Shown piece after piece: positions 40,691-49,490 of a stretch of 64,000 bases of DNA. The DNA is from Thermoflexus sp. (GTDB lineage: Bacteria; Chloroflexota; Anaerolineae; Aggregatilineales; Aggregatilineaceae). Each line of letters begins with the position of its first letter. The first letter of the stretch is position 1. A model generated the notes under the pieces. That model was not told the origin of the DNA. It saw only the letters and a list, made by a program, of their open reading frames with translations, and searched no databases. Location of the stretch: the NCBI GenBank assembly GCA_020724465.1, contig DYGX01000005.1, forward strand, positions 124,001-188,000, read 5' to 3'. The position numbers and the translations under genes were made by a program.

Positions 40691-42790
40691 ATGATCGCAG
40701 AGATCGGCATCGTAACAACCGGGCTGGCGTTTGCCGCGGCGCTGTATGCGCTGGTGGCGGCGCTGATCGGGGCGCGCGCCCGGCGTCCTGCATTGGTCCT
40801 CAGCGCGCGCAACGCCGGGCTGGCGACGTTTCCCCTGTTGACCGTCGCCTGTCTGGCTCTGATCTACGCCCTGCTGAACCACGAATACAGCATCAGCTAT
40901 GTGTGGCAGACCACCGATAACGCCACGCCGACCTTCTACCTCTACACCGCGCTGTGGGGCAGCCAGGCCGGGTCGCTGCTGTTCTGGTCGTGGCTGATGA
41001 GCGCGTTCACCTTTGCCGCCCTGCTCCTCAACTGGAACAGCGAGCGCCGGCTGATGCCATACGTGATCGCCGTGACCATGGCAACGCTGGGCTTCTTCCT
41101 GGTGCTGAACGTGTTCATCGAGAACCCGTTCGCGCGCTACTGGTTGGTGCCCGGCGAGATGCAGCCGGTTTCGTCGGTCTTCCGCCCGGCAGGCAACGCC
41201 GAGGTCTTTCATCCCGCCGACGGCACGGGCCTTAACCCGCTGCTGCGCCACCTGGGCATGGTGATCCACCCGCCCATGCTCTACCTGGGCTTCACCGGCT
41301 TCGTCATTCCCTTCGCCTTCGCCTTCGCCGCGCTGGCGACCGGCCAGCTCGGCGCAAGCTGGATCCGCGCGACGCGCGCCTGGGCGCTGGTGGCGTGGCT
41401 GTTCCTCAGCCTGGGGCTGCTCCTCGGCGGCCGCTGGGCGTATGACGTGCTGGGCTGGGGCGGCTATTGGGGCTGGGACCCGGTCGAGAACGCAGCGCTG
41501 CTGCCGTGGCTGACCGGGACTGCCTTCTTGCACAGCGCCGTTGTGCAAGAAAAACGCGGCATGCTCAAGTTCTGGAACATGCTGCTCATCATCGTTACCT
41601 TCTTGCTGGTGATTCTGGGAACTTTTGCGACGCGCAGCGGCGTGGTTAGCAGCGTGCATGCCTTCGCCGAATCCGAGATCGGCGCGCCGATGTTCACCTT
41701 CCTGGCGGCGGCGGCCCTGATCAGCGTGCTGCTGCTGGTCTGGCGGCAGGAGCGCGGCGATCTGCGCGGCGCGGACCAGCTCGACTCGATCTTCAGCCGC
41801 GAGAGCCTGTTCCTGCTCAATAACTGGATGTTCCTGGGCCTGACGGTCGTCGTGCTGTGGGGGACCTGGGCCGAGGCGATCACCACCATTCTGGTCGATC
41901 TGGGCCTGCGCGACACGATCATCAACCTGGGGCCAAGCTACTTCCCGCCGGTGGTCCGCCCGTTCCTGATCGGCATCTTCATCCTCATGGGCCTGGCTCC
42001 GCTGGCCGCCTGGCGCCGTTCGACCGCGCAGCGCCTGGGCCGGTCGAGCCTGATCCCCTTCCTGCTGGCGCTGGCGGTAGTGATCAGCCTGGGGATCACG
42101 GGCGTGCACAACGTCATGGCGCTGCTTGGGTTCGGGTTGGTGGCGTTCGCCGGGTTCGCGACCATCGCCGAGATCGCCAAAGGCGTCGCGGCGCGCCACC
42201 GCCGCGGCGAGGGGTATTGGGCGGCTTTCGCCAATCTGATCGGGCGCGACCGTCACCGCTATGGCGGCTACTTCATTCACCTTGGCATCGTGATCATGGG
42301 CCTTGGCGTGGTGGGCAGCACCTCGTTCCAGCAGGTGACCCAGCAGACGCTCAATCCTGGCGACCGGCTCACGCTCGGCGGATACACCATGCAGTACAAC
42401 GGTCTGTTCGACGCCCAGGCCGAAGACGGGCGGCGCATGACGATCGCCCGCGCGACGGTGTATCGCGGCGACAAGATCGTCGATCATATCCGCCCGCGCC
42501 GCGACACGTTCTATACCTTTGACTCGGCCACCCAGAGCTTCACGCCGACGACCAACATGAGCATCCCCGGCGCGCATAGCACGCTGGCGGGGGACTTCTA
42601 CGCGATCATCACCTTCTGGGAAGGCAACACGGTCACTTTTCGGGTCTATCTCAACCCGCTGATCAACTTTGTCTGGATGGGCGGTATCATCCTGATTCTG
42701 GGGACGATCGTCGCGCTGTGGCCGTCGCGCCAGCCGAGGGTCGCGCTCCAGACGGCGCCGGCTGTCGCGCCGGCTTCGGGAGGACGGTAG
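40691..42790 (+). CDS. ccmF: CcmF cytochrome c heme lyase subunit
   Basis: Large polytopic membrane protein (699 aa, about 14-15 helices) that joins heme to apocytochrome c. Signature features: YTALWGSQAGSLLFWSW, HPPMLYLGFTGF (His heme ligand), the WWD motif GWGGYWGWDPVENAALLPWL (about 256-273) and a periplasmic loop with ATRSGVVSSVHAF. AAGGAG lies 11 bases before the ATG. It begins a nine-gene run ending with ccmD and overlapping or closely spaced throughout. Confidence 0.95.
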   Translation: MIAEIGIVTTGLAFAAALYALVAALIGARARRPALVLSARNAGLATFPLLTVACLALIYALLNHEYSISYVWQTTDNATPTFYLYTALWGSQAGSLLFWSWLMSAFTFAALLLNWNSERRLMPYVIAVTMATLGFFLVLNVFIENPFARYWLVPGEMQPVSSVFRPAGNAEVFHPADGTGLNPLLRHLGMVIHPPMLYLGFTGFVIPFAFAFAALATGQLGASWIRATRAWALVAWLFLSLGLLLGGRWAYDVLGWGGYWGWDPVENAALLPWLTGTAFLHSAVVQEKRGMLKFWNMLLIIVTFLLVILGTFATRSGVVSSVHAFAESEIGAPMFTFLAAAALISVLLLVWRQERGDLRGADQLDSIFSRESLFLLNNWMFLGLTVVVLWGTWAEAITTILVDLGLRDTIINLGPSYFPPVVRPFLIGIFILMGLAPLAAWRRSTAQRLGRSSLIPFLLALAVVISLGITGVHNVMALLGFGLVAFAGFATIAEIAKGVAARHRRGEGYWAAFANLIGRDRHRYGGYFIHLGIVIMGLGVVGSTSFQQVTQQTLNPGDRLTLGGYTMQYNGLFDAQAEDGRRMTIARATVYRGDKIVDHIRPRRDTFYTFDSATQSFTPTTNMSIPGAHSTLAGDFYAIITFWEGNTVTFRVYLNPLINFVWMGGIILILGTIVALWPSRQPRVALQTAPAVAPASGGR

Positions 42791-42793
42791 GCG

Positions 42794-43354
42794 ATGAGGG
42801 AGCGGTTCAGGAACAATGCTGCGCGCTGCCTGCGCCGGGCGGTGCTGGCCGTTCTGGTGGGCGGAGTGCTGCTGGGCGGCGCGGCGACGGCTGCCGCACA
42901 AAGCGGAGAGGCGCTGCCGCCCGGCGTGACCTGGGACGACGTTAACCGGATTGCCCGGCAGATGTTCTGCGATGTGTGCGAGGGGATTCCGCTTGACGAG
43001 TGCGAGAGCATCGCGTGTGTGCAGTGGCGCGAGGAGATCGCCCGCCAGCTTGGCGAGGGCCGCACCGATGACGAAATCATCGACTATTTCGTCGAGCGCT
43101 ACGGGGCAGAAGTGGCTGCCATCCCGCGCGATCCGGTTGACCGCCTGATCGCGTTCGCGGTGCCGTTTGTAATCGTCGCCCTGTTCACCCTGATTGGCGC
43201 TTTTGAGGTGCGCCGGTTGCGCCGGCGCGGGCAGCAGGCCGGTCAGGTCGCGCGGCGATCCGGCGTGCGCGCGCAGACGCGGCCCATTCCGGCGGACGTC
43301 GACCCGCAGCTTATCGACCGTATTGAGAGTGAGTTAGAGGGACTTGAGGCATGA
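42794..43354 (+). CDS. ccmH: CcmH thiol oxidoreductase
   Basis: Membrane-anchored apocytochrome thiol reductase (186 aa). A signal/anchor (about 10-35) is followed by the CcmH helical bundle with the redox pair FCDVCEG (about 57-63) where LRCxxCQ is usual, two more Cys in LDECESIACVQW, and EGRTDDEIIDYFVERYG. A second membrane helix is at about 115-137 with a basic tail. Starting three bases after ccmF, it overlaps the next gene by ATGA. The extra Cys pair close to the active CxxC is unusual. Confidence 0.9.
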   Translation: MRERFRNNAARCLRRAVLAVLVGGVLLGGAATAAAQSGEALPPGVTWDDVNRIARQMFCDVCEGIPLDECESIACVQWREEIARQLGEGRTDDEIIDYFVERYGAEVAAIPRDPVDRLIAFAVPFVIVALFTLIGAFEVRRLRRRGQQAGQVARRSGVRAQTRPIPADVDPQLIDRIESELEGLEA

Positions 43355-43971
43355 GCGAGCAGGAGAACGTGATGCCTCCGGCCAGTGCGGATGAGCTGCC
43401 GGACTGGCTGGAACAAGTGGCCCAGGACCGCCCCCAACCGGATGCGCCGGTGCGGCAGCGTTTTTCGACGCTGGGGGCTGTGGCGGTGCTGGTCGTCATC
43501 GCGGTGATGTTTGTCATCGGCTACGCGCTGTACAAGGCGAATCTATCTACCCCGACCGAGGGACCGGCGCCTGAATTCAGCGCCGTGACGTTCGATGACG
43601 AGCCGATCTCGCTGCAAGGCTGGCGCGGCCAGACAGTTGTGCTCAACTTCTGGGCCAGCTATTGCGCTCCCTGCCGCGACGAAGCGCCGATGCTCGAGCG
43701 TCTGTGGCAGGAATACCGCGATCGCGGCGTTGTCTTCGTCGGCATCAACACCGACGACATCGAGCGCAACGCGCTGGCCTATCTGGATGAATTCGGGATC
43801 ACCTACTACAACGCGCCCGATGTGAAGGGCAAGATCGAAAAGGACTACCGCATCACAGGCATTCCGGAGACGTTCGTGATCAACCGGCAGGGCGAGATTG
43901 TGCGGCATTTTCTCTCCACCCCGCGCGAGCGCGAACTGCGCGAGGAGATCGAGCGCGCGCTGGAGAGCTGA
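43351..43971 (+). CDS. ccmG: CcmG/ResA-like thioredoxin
   Basis: Membrane-anchored thioredoxin-fold protein that keeps CcmH and apocytochrome thiols reduced. An N-terminal cytoplasmic stretch of about 45 residues, a membrane helix (about 47-68), and a thioredoxin domain with WASYCAPC (101-108), the motif GINTDD and cis-Pro in TGIPETFVI. Its ATG overlaps the ccmH stop (ATGA), so translation is coupled. Confidence 0.92.
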   Translation: MSEQENVMPPASADELPDWLEQVAQDRPQPDAPVRQRFSTLGAVAVLVVIAVMFVIGYALYKANLSTPTEGPAPEFSAVTFDDEPISLQGWRGQTVVLNFWASYCAPCRDEAPMLERLWQEYRDRGVVFVGINTDDIERNALAYLDEFGITYYNAPDVKGKIEKDYRITGIPETFVINRQGEIVRHFLSTPRERELREEIERALES

Positions 43972-44003
43972 GGATCGGCGCAGTGGACAGCTAAGGGGCA
44001 GGC

Positions 44004-44378
44004 ATGTCGGCAACGATAGTCATCTTGGCCGTGGTGTTCGGCGGCGCTTTGCTGGTGTTCGTGCTGCGGCCGCTGTTTCGGGTGGAAGCAGAAGGCATGA
44101 GCTGGGCGGGCCGCTACGGGACGCCGCGTCAGATCCAGACATTGGAGCTGCTGTGGAGCGAAAAGCTGCGCATTTTGCGCGAGATCCGCGACCTCGACTT
44201 CGATTACGACCTGGGCAAACTGGGCGAGCGGGTCTATGAGGAGCAGCGCGTCTATCTGTTCCGGCTCGCGATCGCCATCACCCAGCGGATCGACGAGTTG
44301 GAAGCGGCGATCGCCGAGCAGGAAGCGCGCGTCGAGGCGGCCGTCGCGGCGCTGCGCCAGGCGCCTCAGCGCCACTAA
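44004..44378 (+). CDS. ccmI: Short CcmI-like protein
   Basis: A 124-residue protein with one N-terminal membrane helix (about 3-22) and the CcmI motif RILREIRDLDFDYDLGKLGERVYEEQR (in pieces, about 55-80), followed by a coiled coil. The TPR part of full-length CcmI, which binds apocytochrome C-termini, is missing, so this is a minimal version, either reduced or ancestral. It lies 32 bases after ccmG. Confidence 0.8.
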   Translation: MSATIVILAVVFGGALLVFVLRPLFRVEAEGMSWAGRYGTPRQIQTLELLWSEKLRILREIRDLDFDYDLGKLGERVYEEQRVYLFRLAIAITQRIDELEAAIAEQEARVEAAVAALRQAPQRH

Positions 44379-44457
44379 GCGGGTGTGGTCGGCGTGCGCC
44401 GTTTCCAAAACGGCCCGCGCGTGTCACGATGAAACTGTGGGAACCGGACAAAACTGT

Positions 44458-46308
44458 ATGGTGAAACCTGTGGTCAATCGCCTGTTGTTTGTGAGCTTGG
44501 TATGTGTTGTGTTTGCGCTCAGCGCCTGCGGGATCAACACCTCGGGCGAGCCGCAGATCGTTCAGGAGCGCGAGATCCTGCCGGTGCCGACGCGGGCGGT
44601 CCAACTGCCGACGCCCCCACCGCTGAACCCGACCTCGGCCGCCCCCACCGCAGCCGCGCCGCCGCAGACCGGCGACGTGGTGCTGAGCGAGGAGATCGCC
44701 TCTGCGGATTTCAACCTGGGCATGGAGACATATCTGGCGGAGTGCGCCGCGTGTCATGGCGCGGCCAGCGGCGCGGGACCGTCGCTGTCGGTCATCCAGG
44801 CCGAGGCGGGGTCGCGGGTCGAGGGGCTTTCCGCCGAGGAATATGTCCTCCAGTCGATCGTTGATCCGGGCGCGTTCCTCGTGCCAGACTATGCCGACAT
44901 CATGCCGAAGGACTACGCCGAGCGGCTGAGCCAGGAGCAGATCCGCGCGCTGGTGCGGTTCATCTTCGAGTTCAGCCCGCCGGGTATGGCAGCGCGGGCG
45001 GACGACGAGGACGGCGCTGAAGCGCCCGCCGTGGCCGAAACAACCGAGGTGGTGGACGTCACCGGGCGGCTGGTGCAGGGCACCGCCGGAGGCCGCCCGA
45101 TCCCTGCCGATCAGCCGGTCTCGCTGTTTGTCCTGGATGGGACCGGGGCGGAGCTGCTCAGCCGCGAGACAACCGCCAGCGCCGACCACACCTTCATCTT
45201 TGAGGACGTGCCGCGCTCGTCCAGCTACATCTACATCGTGTGGATCAATTACGACGGCATCCCTCAGGGCGCGCAGATCCACCCCATCCGGGGCGATGAA
45301 GAGGTCATCTCGACGGATGTGACGCTCTACGAGCGGACCGCGTCGCACGATACCGTCGGCGTGACCTGGGCACAGGTGCTGCTCAACTACGCGCTGATGA
45401 ACGAGTTTGGCCTGGAAGTCCGGCTCGATGTTGAGCTGCTCAACACAGGCGACCGGATCGTCGCCAACGAGAACGACGGGACCGGCCCGCTGCCGGTGTC
45501 GGTCGAGATCGAACTGCCGGTCGGCGCGTTCGGCATCCAGCCGATGCAGATGCAGGATAATCCACGCTACCGGGTTGAGGTTGTGAACGGCGTGCCGGTT
45601 GTCAAGGACACCTGGCCGCTGCGTCCCAACCAGGCGCACAAGATCACCGTGCTGTACTACCTGCCATACGAGGATGGCGCGGTGATCGAGCACAACTTCG
45701 ACTTCCCGGTGATGGACGCCGCCGTGCTGGTTCCCAACGACACGGTGAAATTCGCCAGCGAGCAGTTCAGCGCTGAGGGCGAGTTCCGCTATCGGGCGCT
45801 GAGCGGCGGGCTGCGCGTCGCCGAGCTACAGCCGGGCGCGGAGATCTCGCCTAACGATGCGTCGCTGCTGCGCGCGCACGATCTGATCAACCCGCTGGCC
45901 GAGGGCGAGCGCATGGTCTTCACGCTGGAAGGGCGCCCAACGCGCACCGTATCTCAGGCCAGCGCGGGCGCGAGCGCGGCGGCTGATGACGACGAGAGCG
46001 TGCTGGAGATGCTGCCGTACTTCCTGGCCGGGTTGGGCGTCGCGATCCTGGGCATGGCGGGCGTGTTGTGGTGGCGCCAGCGCGGCGCGGTACACGCGCC
46101 GGCAGGCAGCCGGAAGGCGCGCCCCGCGCCGGGCGATGACTGGCGACCCCCCTCGCCGAGGGCGACCAAAGACGAGCTGCTGCGGATGCTGGCCGCGCTC
46201 GAAGACAGCTACGAGGCGGGCGAGGTTGATCAGAACACCTATGACGAACGACGCGCCTTGCTGATGGACCGCCTGCTGCCGCTCATGAGCGAGGACCGCG
46301 ATGGTTGA
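44458..46308 (+). CDS. Heme c lipoprotein with large Ig-like region, inside the ccm operon
   Basis: A lipobox LSAC (Cys near 23) follows the signal peptide; a Pro/Thr linker leads to a small cytochrome c domain with CAACHG (about 95-100). Then comes about 340 residues of beta-rich sequence: a carboxypeptidase-regulatory-like module (VTGRLVQG...FEDVPRSSSYIYIVWINYDG) and a second beta domain (about 290-480). One membrane helix (about 520-540) and a short amphipathic motif YEAGEVDQNTYDERRALLMDRL (SHOCT-like) end the protein. It overlaps ccmA by eight bases. Its single heme must be installed by this cluster. It may be a Ccm accessory or an electron-transfer partner. Shine-Dalgarno is weak (GGGA). 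Confidence 0.8.
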   Translation: MVKPVVNRLLFVSLVCVVFALSACGINTSGEPQIVQEREILPVPTRAVQLPTPPPLNPTSAAPTAAAPPQTGDVVLSEEIASADFNLGMETYLAECAACHGAASGAGPSLSVIQAEAGSRVEGLSAEEYVLQSIVDPGAFLVPDYADIMPKDYAERLSQEQIRALVRFIFEFSPPGMAARADDEDGAEAPAVAETTEVVDVTGRLVQGTAGGRPIPADQPVSLFVLDGTGAELLSRETTASADHTFIFEDVPRSSSYIYIVWINYDGIPQGAQIHPIRGDEEVISTDVTLYERTASHDTVGVTWAQVLLNYALMNEFGLEVRLDVELLNTGDRIVANENDGTGPLPVSVEIELPVGAFGIQPMQMQDNPRYRVEVVNGVPVVKDTWPLRPNQAHKITVLYYLPYEDGAVIEHNFDFPVMDAAVLVPNDTVKFASEQFSAEGEFRYRALSGGLRVAELQPGAEISPNDASLLRAHDLINPLAEGERMVFTLEGRPTRTVSQASAGASAAADDDESVLEMLPYFLAGLGVAILGMAGVLWWRQRGAVHAPAGSRKARPAPGDDWRPPSPRATKDELLRMLAALEDSYEAGEVDQNTYDERRALLMDRLLPLMSEDRDG

Positions 46309-47044
46309 GCACGAGGCGGCGCCCGGCATGATCGAAGTGCACAATCTGACCAAGGTGTTCGGCGTCAACCCCGTGCTGCGCGGCCTGGATCTGACGGTGG
46401 CGCGCGGGGAGTTCCTGACGCTGCTCGGCCCGAACGGCTCCGGCAAAAGCACGCTGCTGCGCATTCTCGGCGCGCTGTCGCGCCCGACGGCGGGCAGCGT
46501 GCGCATCGGCGGCTGGGAGCTGCCCCGCGAGGCGGATTTTGTGCGGCGCCAGCTTGGCGTTGTCAGCCACCAGCCCTTGCTCTACGACAACCTGACGGCT
46601 GAGGAAAATCTGATCTTCTTCGCGCGGCTCTACGATCTGCCCGCCGAGCAGCGCGCCGGGCGTATCCGCGCCGTGTTGCAGCGAGTCGGGCTGTGGCGCC
46701 GCGCCCGCGACGTCGTGCGCACCTACAGCCGGGGGATGGTGCAGCGGCTGGCGATCGCGCGTGCCGTGCTGCACGATCCGGCGGTGCTGCTGCTCGACGA
46801 GCCGTATACCGGCCTGGATCAGGATGCGGCGGCGCTGCTCGATGACCTGCTGCGCGAGGTCGCCATCGGCGGGCGAACCGTGATCATGACCACGCACGAC
46901 CTGCGGCGCGGGCATCTGCTGGCAGATCGCGTCGCGATTCTCAGCCGCGGCCAGATCGCTTTCGACGCGCCGAGCAGCGCCATCGACCCGGACGCGCTGC
47001 CGTCCCTCTACGCCGACGTGACAGGAGCGGCCACGATCTCATGA
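46301..47044 (+). CDS. ccmA: CcmA heme exporter ATP-binding protein
   Basis: ABC ATPase (247 aa) with Walker A GPNGSGKST, a Q-loop SHQPLLYDNLTAEENL, signature YSRGMVQR (altered LSGGQ), Walker B VLLLDEPYTGLD and an H-loop MTTHD. With CcmB and CcmC it releases heme-loaded CcmE. It overlaps the previous gene by eight bases and ccmB by four. Confidence 0.93.
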   Translation: MVEHEAAPGMIEVHNLTKVFGVNPVLRGLDLTVARGEFLTLLGPNGSGKSTLLRILGALSRPTAGSVRIGGWELPREADFVRRQLGVVSHQPLLYDNLTAEENLIFFARLYDLPAEQRAGRIRAVLQRVGLWRRARDVVRTYSRGMVQRLAIARAVLHDPAVLLLDEPYTGLDQDAAALLDDLLREVAIGGRTVIMTTHDLRRGHLLADRVAILSRGQIAFDAPSSAIDPDALPSLYADVTGAATIS

Positions 47045-47793
47045 GCGCGCAGGGCGAAACCACTCCGACAACAGCGGAAGCCGCCGTGCCGGTCCGGCGC
47101 GTCAAAGTCCGCCGCCCGGTGACGGCGTACTGGCACGCGGTGGCCGCGATTGCCTGGAAGGACGTGCGCGCCGAGATCCGCAGCCGCGAGCTGATCAACT
47201 CGATGCTGCTCTTCACGCTGATGACGGTTATGATCTTCAGCCTGGCGCTGGAGCTGGACTCCAACGCCCGCCAGACGACCGTCACCGGCGTGCTGTGGGT
47301 GACGATCGTGTTTGCCGGGCTGTTGGGGCTGAGCCGCAGCCTCGCCAGCGAGAAGGACAAGGGCAGCCTGGACGGGCTGCTGCTGGCGCCTATCGCTCGC
47401 AGCGCGCTGTTTTTCGGCAAGATGATCGGCAATCTGCTGTTTGTGCTGGTCATTGCGCTGGTGCTGATGGTGTTGCTGACCGTGCTGTTCAACATCACCT
47501 TGCTGCGGCCCCTGCTGCTTTTGCTGGTGGTGCTGGGCAGCATCGGGTTCACCACGATCGGCACGCTGCTGTCGAGCATGAGCGTGCACGCGCGCAGCCG
47601 CGAAACCCTGCTGCCCATTTTGCTTATGCCGGTTGTGCTGCCGATCGTGATCAGCGCGGTGCGGGGCAGCACTGCCGTGCTGAACGAGATGCCCTCGCAG
47701 GACTGGCTGCCGTGGGTCCAGCTTCTGTTCATGGCGGATGTGATCTACATCGCCGCCAGCTACGCGCTGTTCGATTACGTGGTGGAAGAATAG
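47041..47793 (+). CDS. ccmB: CcmB heme exporter permease
   Basis: Integral membrane protein (250 aa) with six hydrophobic helices; family signatures are AIAWKDVRAEIRSRELINSMLLFTL and GLLGLSRSLASEKDKGSLDGLLLAPIARSALFFGK (in part). ATGA overlap with ccmA. About 40 extra residues precede the family start. It forms the ABC complex with CcmA. Confidence 0.93.
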   Translation: MSAQGETTPTTAEAAVPVRRVKVRRPVTAYWHAVAAIAWKDVRAEIRSRELINSMLLFTLMTVMIFSLALELDSNARQTTVTGVLWVTIVFAGLLGLSRSLASEKDKGSLDGLLLAPIARSALFFGKMIGNLLFVLVIALVLMVLLTVLFNITLLRPLLLLLVVLGSIGFTTIGTLLSSMSVHARSRETLLPILLMPVVLPIVISAVRGSTAVLNEMPSQDWLPWVQLLFMADVIYIAASYALFDYVVEE

Positions 47794-47891
47794 CGCGCCG
47801 CAAGAGGGGCGAGATTTTTCAGTTTGATCGGATAAAATTATCGCACGGTGCCGGCCTGCCGGCAGCAGGATATTGAGGAGCGAAAACAGGT

Positions 47892-48608
47892 ATGGCGTAT
47901 TCGGAGAAGCGCACGAAGATCTTGATGGGGCTGACGTATGCGGCGGCGGTGCTCTTTGTGCTGGCGATGCTTATGAACTTCTTCTACGTCGGCCCGGAGC
48001 GCCAGCAGGGCGAGGCCCAGCGCATTTTCTACGTTCATCTCAGCTCGTTCTTAGGCTCGTTTTTGGCGTTTGGCGCGGCGGTTGTGGCCGGGATCGCCTA
48101 CCTGCGCTCGCGCAATCCCAAGTGGGACACGCTCGGCCATTCGGCGGTTGAGATCGGCCTGGGCTTCTCGACCATCACCATCGTGACCGGTATGGCCTGG
48201 GCGCGCCCGATCTGGAACACGTGGTGGACCTGGGACCCGCGCCTGACGAGCGTGACGATCATGTGGCTGGCCTACGCAGCCTACATGATGCTGCGCACCG
48301 GAATCGAAGACCCGGAGCGCCGCCGGCGCTTCGCGGCGGTGTACGCGATCGTGGCTTTTGCCAGCGTGCTCTACACCATCATTATCATCCGCGTCCGCCC
48401 GGACACGATCCATCCGGTGGTGGCCGGGCCAACCCAGGCCGAGCCCGAAGGGTCCTTCGAAGTCAGCGGGCGCATCCGCGACACGTTGTTTTTCAATATG
48501 TTCACCTTCACCGTGATCACGGTCGTTCTGGTCTGGCACCGCATCCGCCTGGAGAACTTCTCTGAGCGGGTCGCGCGGCGGAAGATGGAAGTGCTGGCCG
48601 ACCTGTAG
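47892..48608 (+). CDS. ccmC: CcmC heme handling protein
   Basis: Six-helix membrane protein (238 aa) that presents heme to CcmE. It contains the tryptophan-rich WWD motif WNTWWTWDPRLTS (107-119), with conserved His residues in RIFYVHLSS and in IHPVVAG, which ligate heme. TTGAGGAG precedes the ATG by ten bases. It follows ccmB after 98 bases. Confidence 0.95.
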   Translation: MAYSEKRTKILMGLTYAAAVLFVLAMLMNFFYVGPERQQGEAQRIFYVHLSSFLGSFLAFGAAVVAGIAYLRSRNPKWDTLGHSAVEIGLGFSTITIVTGMAWARPIWNTWWTWDPRLTSVTIMWLAYAAYMMLRTGIEDPERRRRFAAVYAIVAFASVLYTIIIIRVRPDTIHPVVAGPTQAEPEGSFEVSGRIRDTLFFNMFTFTVITVVLVWHRIRLENFSERVARRKMEVLADL

Positions 48609-48624
48609 GCTAGAGGAGCGCACA

Positions 48625-48903
48625 ATGGGCAAATATGCGGAGTACATGATTCTCGGCTACAGCGCGATGGCCGTGATTCTGGGCGGGATGATCGCGTGGA
48701 TCTACCTGCGCTACCGGGCGCTGCAGCGCGAGGCCGCGCTGATCGAGCAGATGGCCGCCGAGGAAGGGCAAGACTGGGTCCACGCGGCGGTGGGCGCCAC
48801 CGAGAGCGAGGCGCTGCCCGGCGAGGCGACGCCGGGCGTGTCTGGCATGGCGGCTTCCGGCACGGGGGCAGATCGCGCGCGCAGCGCCCCCCACGAAACC
48901 TAG
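48625..48903 (+). CDS. ccmD: CcmD-like heme exporter accessory protein
   Basis: A small protein (92 aa) with one membrane helix (about 9-29) preceded by KYAEYMILGYSAMAV and followed by a charged helix RYRALQREAALIEQM, matching the CcmD pattern. A Ser/Thr/Ala-rich tail of about 45 residues is extra. CcmD stabilises the CcmABC-CcmE complex. It starts 16 bases after ccmC and ends the operon at a strong terminator. Confidence 0.82.
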   Translation: MGKYAEYMILGYSAMAVILGGMIAWIYLRYRALQREAALIEQMAAEEGQDWVHAAVGATESEALPGEATPGVSGMAASGTGADRARSAPHET

Positions 48904-48938
48904 CGGAGCGACGCGCAACGCACACCAGGAAAAAAAAG

Positions 48939-48975
48939 AGCAGCCAGGGTGGCTCGAAGCGCAACCCTGGCTGCT
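48939..48975 (-). terminator. Bidirectional terminator shared by the ccm operon and tmRNA
   Basis: AGCAGCCAGGGT (48939-48950) pairs perfectly with ACCCTGGCTGCT (48964-48975). On the minus strand the stem leads into CTCTTTTTTT, a strong terminator just after the tmRNA 3' end; on the plus strand it is preceded by an A-run and followed by TTTG. Confidence 0.85.
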
Positions 48976-48986
48976 TTGTGGTGCAA

Positions 48987-49370
48987 GGTGGAGGTGCCGG
49001 GAATCGAACCCGGGTCCAAGAGATTCGCGAACAGACCTCTACAAGCTTAGCTGGCTCGTTAGCTTCGCGCCGCGGGTACCCGAGCCAACCAGGGCATGCC
49101 GCGGGCTAGCCGGTGGATTCTTGGCCGCTGCTTACCGGCGTCGCAGCGGGGCACCCTGCTCTTTGTGACGCCTGCTTGCCGCCCGAGCAGGGACGGTCGG
49201 GGCAGACGGGTCACCCTCGGGTGACCGGTGTCCGTCCGGCTACTTACGCAGCCAGAGCGAGACGAGGAGTGCTTTCGTTGGCACTTATTGTTGTGCTCTG
49301 GATTAACGAGGGTAGAGCGCCTCGGCTTGCAGTCTGGGCGCAGCCTCCCCTGTCGAAGCCTGTCACCCCC
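48987..49370 (-). ncRNA. ssrA: Transfer-messenger RNA (tmRNA)
   Basis: Rescues stalled ribosomes and tags the nascent peptide. The 5' end GGGGGTGAC (from 49370) pairs with CACCTCC (48996-48990) to form the acceptor stem with discriminator A at 48989; the T-arm GGTTCGATTCCCGG lies just before it. The encoded 3' end reads ACC then T, so the final A is probably added after transcription. The tag frame at 49282-49244 reads ANESTPRLALAA then TAA, with the canonical ALAA end. The bases before it (AACAATAAGT) fit the resume signal. Pseudoknot stems fill 49000-49240, with clear hairpins. A one-piece tmRNA of about 384 bases. Confidence 0.95.
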
Positions 49371-49381
49371 TGACTGGCCTA

Positions 49382-49409
49382 ATTATACCATATCCGCGCC
49401 GCTTGTTGA
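49382..49409 (-). promoter_or_regulatory. Promoter of tmRNA
   Basis: On the minus strand a perfect TATAAT (49387-49382) ends 11 bases before the mature 5' end; TCAACA (49409-49404), a 4-of-6 match to TTGACA, stands 16 bases upstream. Confidence 0.65.
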
Positions 49410-49454
49410 GGGCGGAACTTTCAGAAGCGCGTTAGAAGCGCGCGGCGGGTCCGA

Positions 49455-49483
49455 TTGGCGCGCGCTGCCCGCCGCGCTATACT
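49455..49483 (+). promoter_or_regulatory. Promoter giving a probably leaderless lipoprotein mRNA
   Basis: TTGGCG (49455-49460), 17-base spacer, TATACT (49478-49483). The ATG at 49491 lies seven bases after the -10, at the expected transcription start, and no Shine-Dalgarno sequence can fit. Confidence 0.6.
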
Positions 49484-49490
49484 TCCAGCC

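Noticed and set aside
40523-42901. 792-residue open frame antisense to ccmF
   Set aside because: Same mirror effect. Its sequence is rich in Gln, Arg and His with no recognisable domain; ccmF is unmistakable on the other strand.
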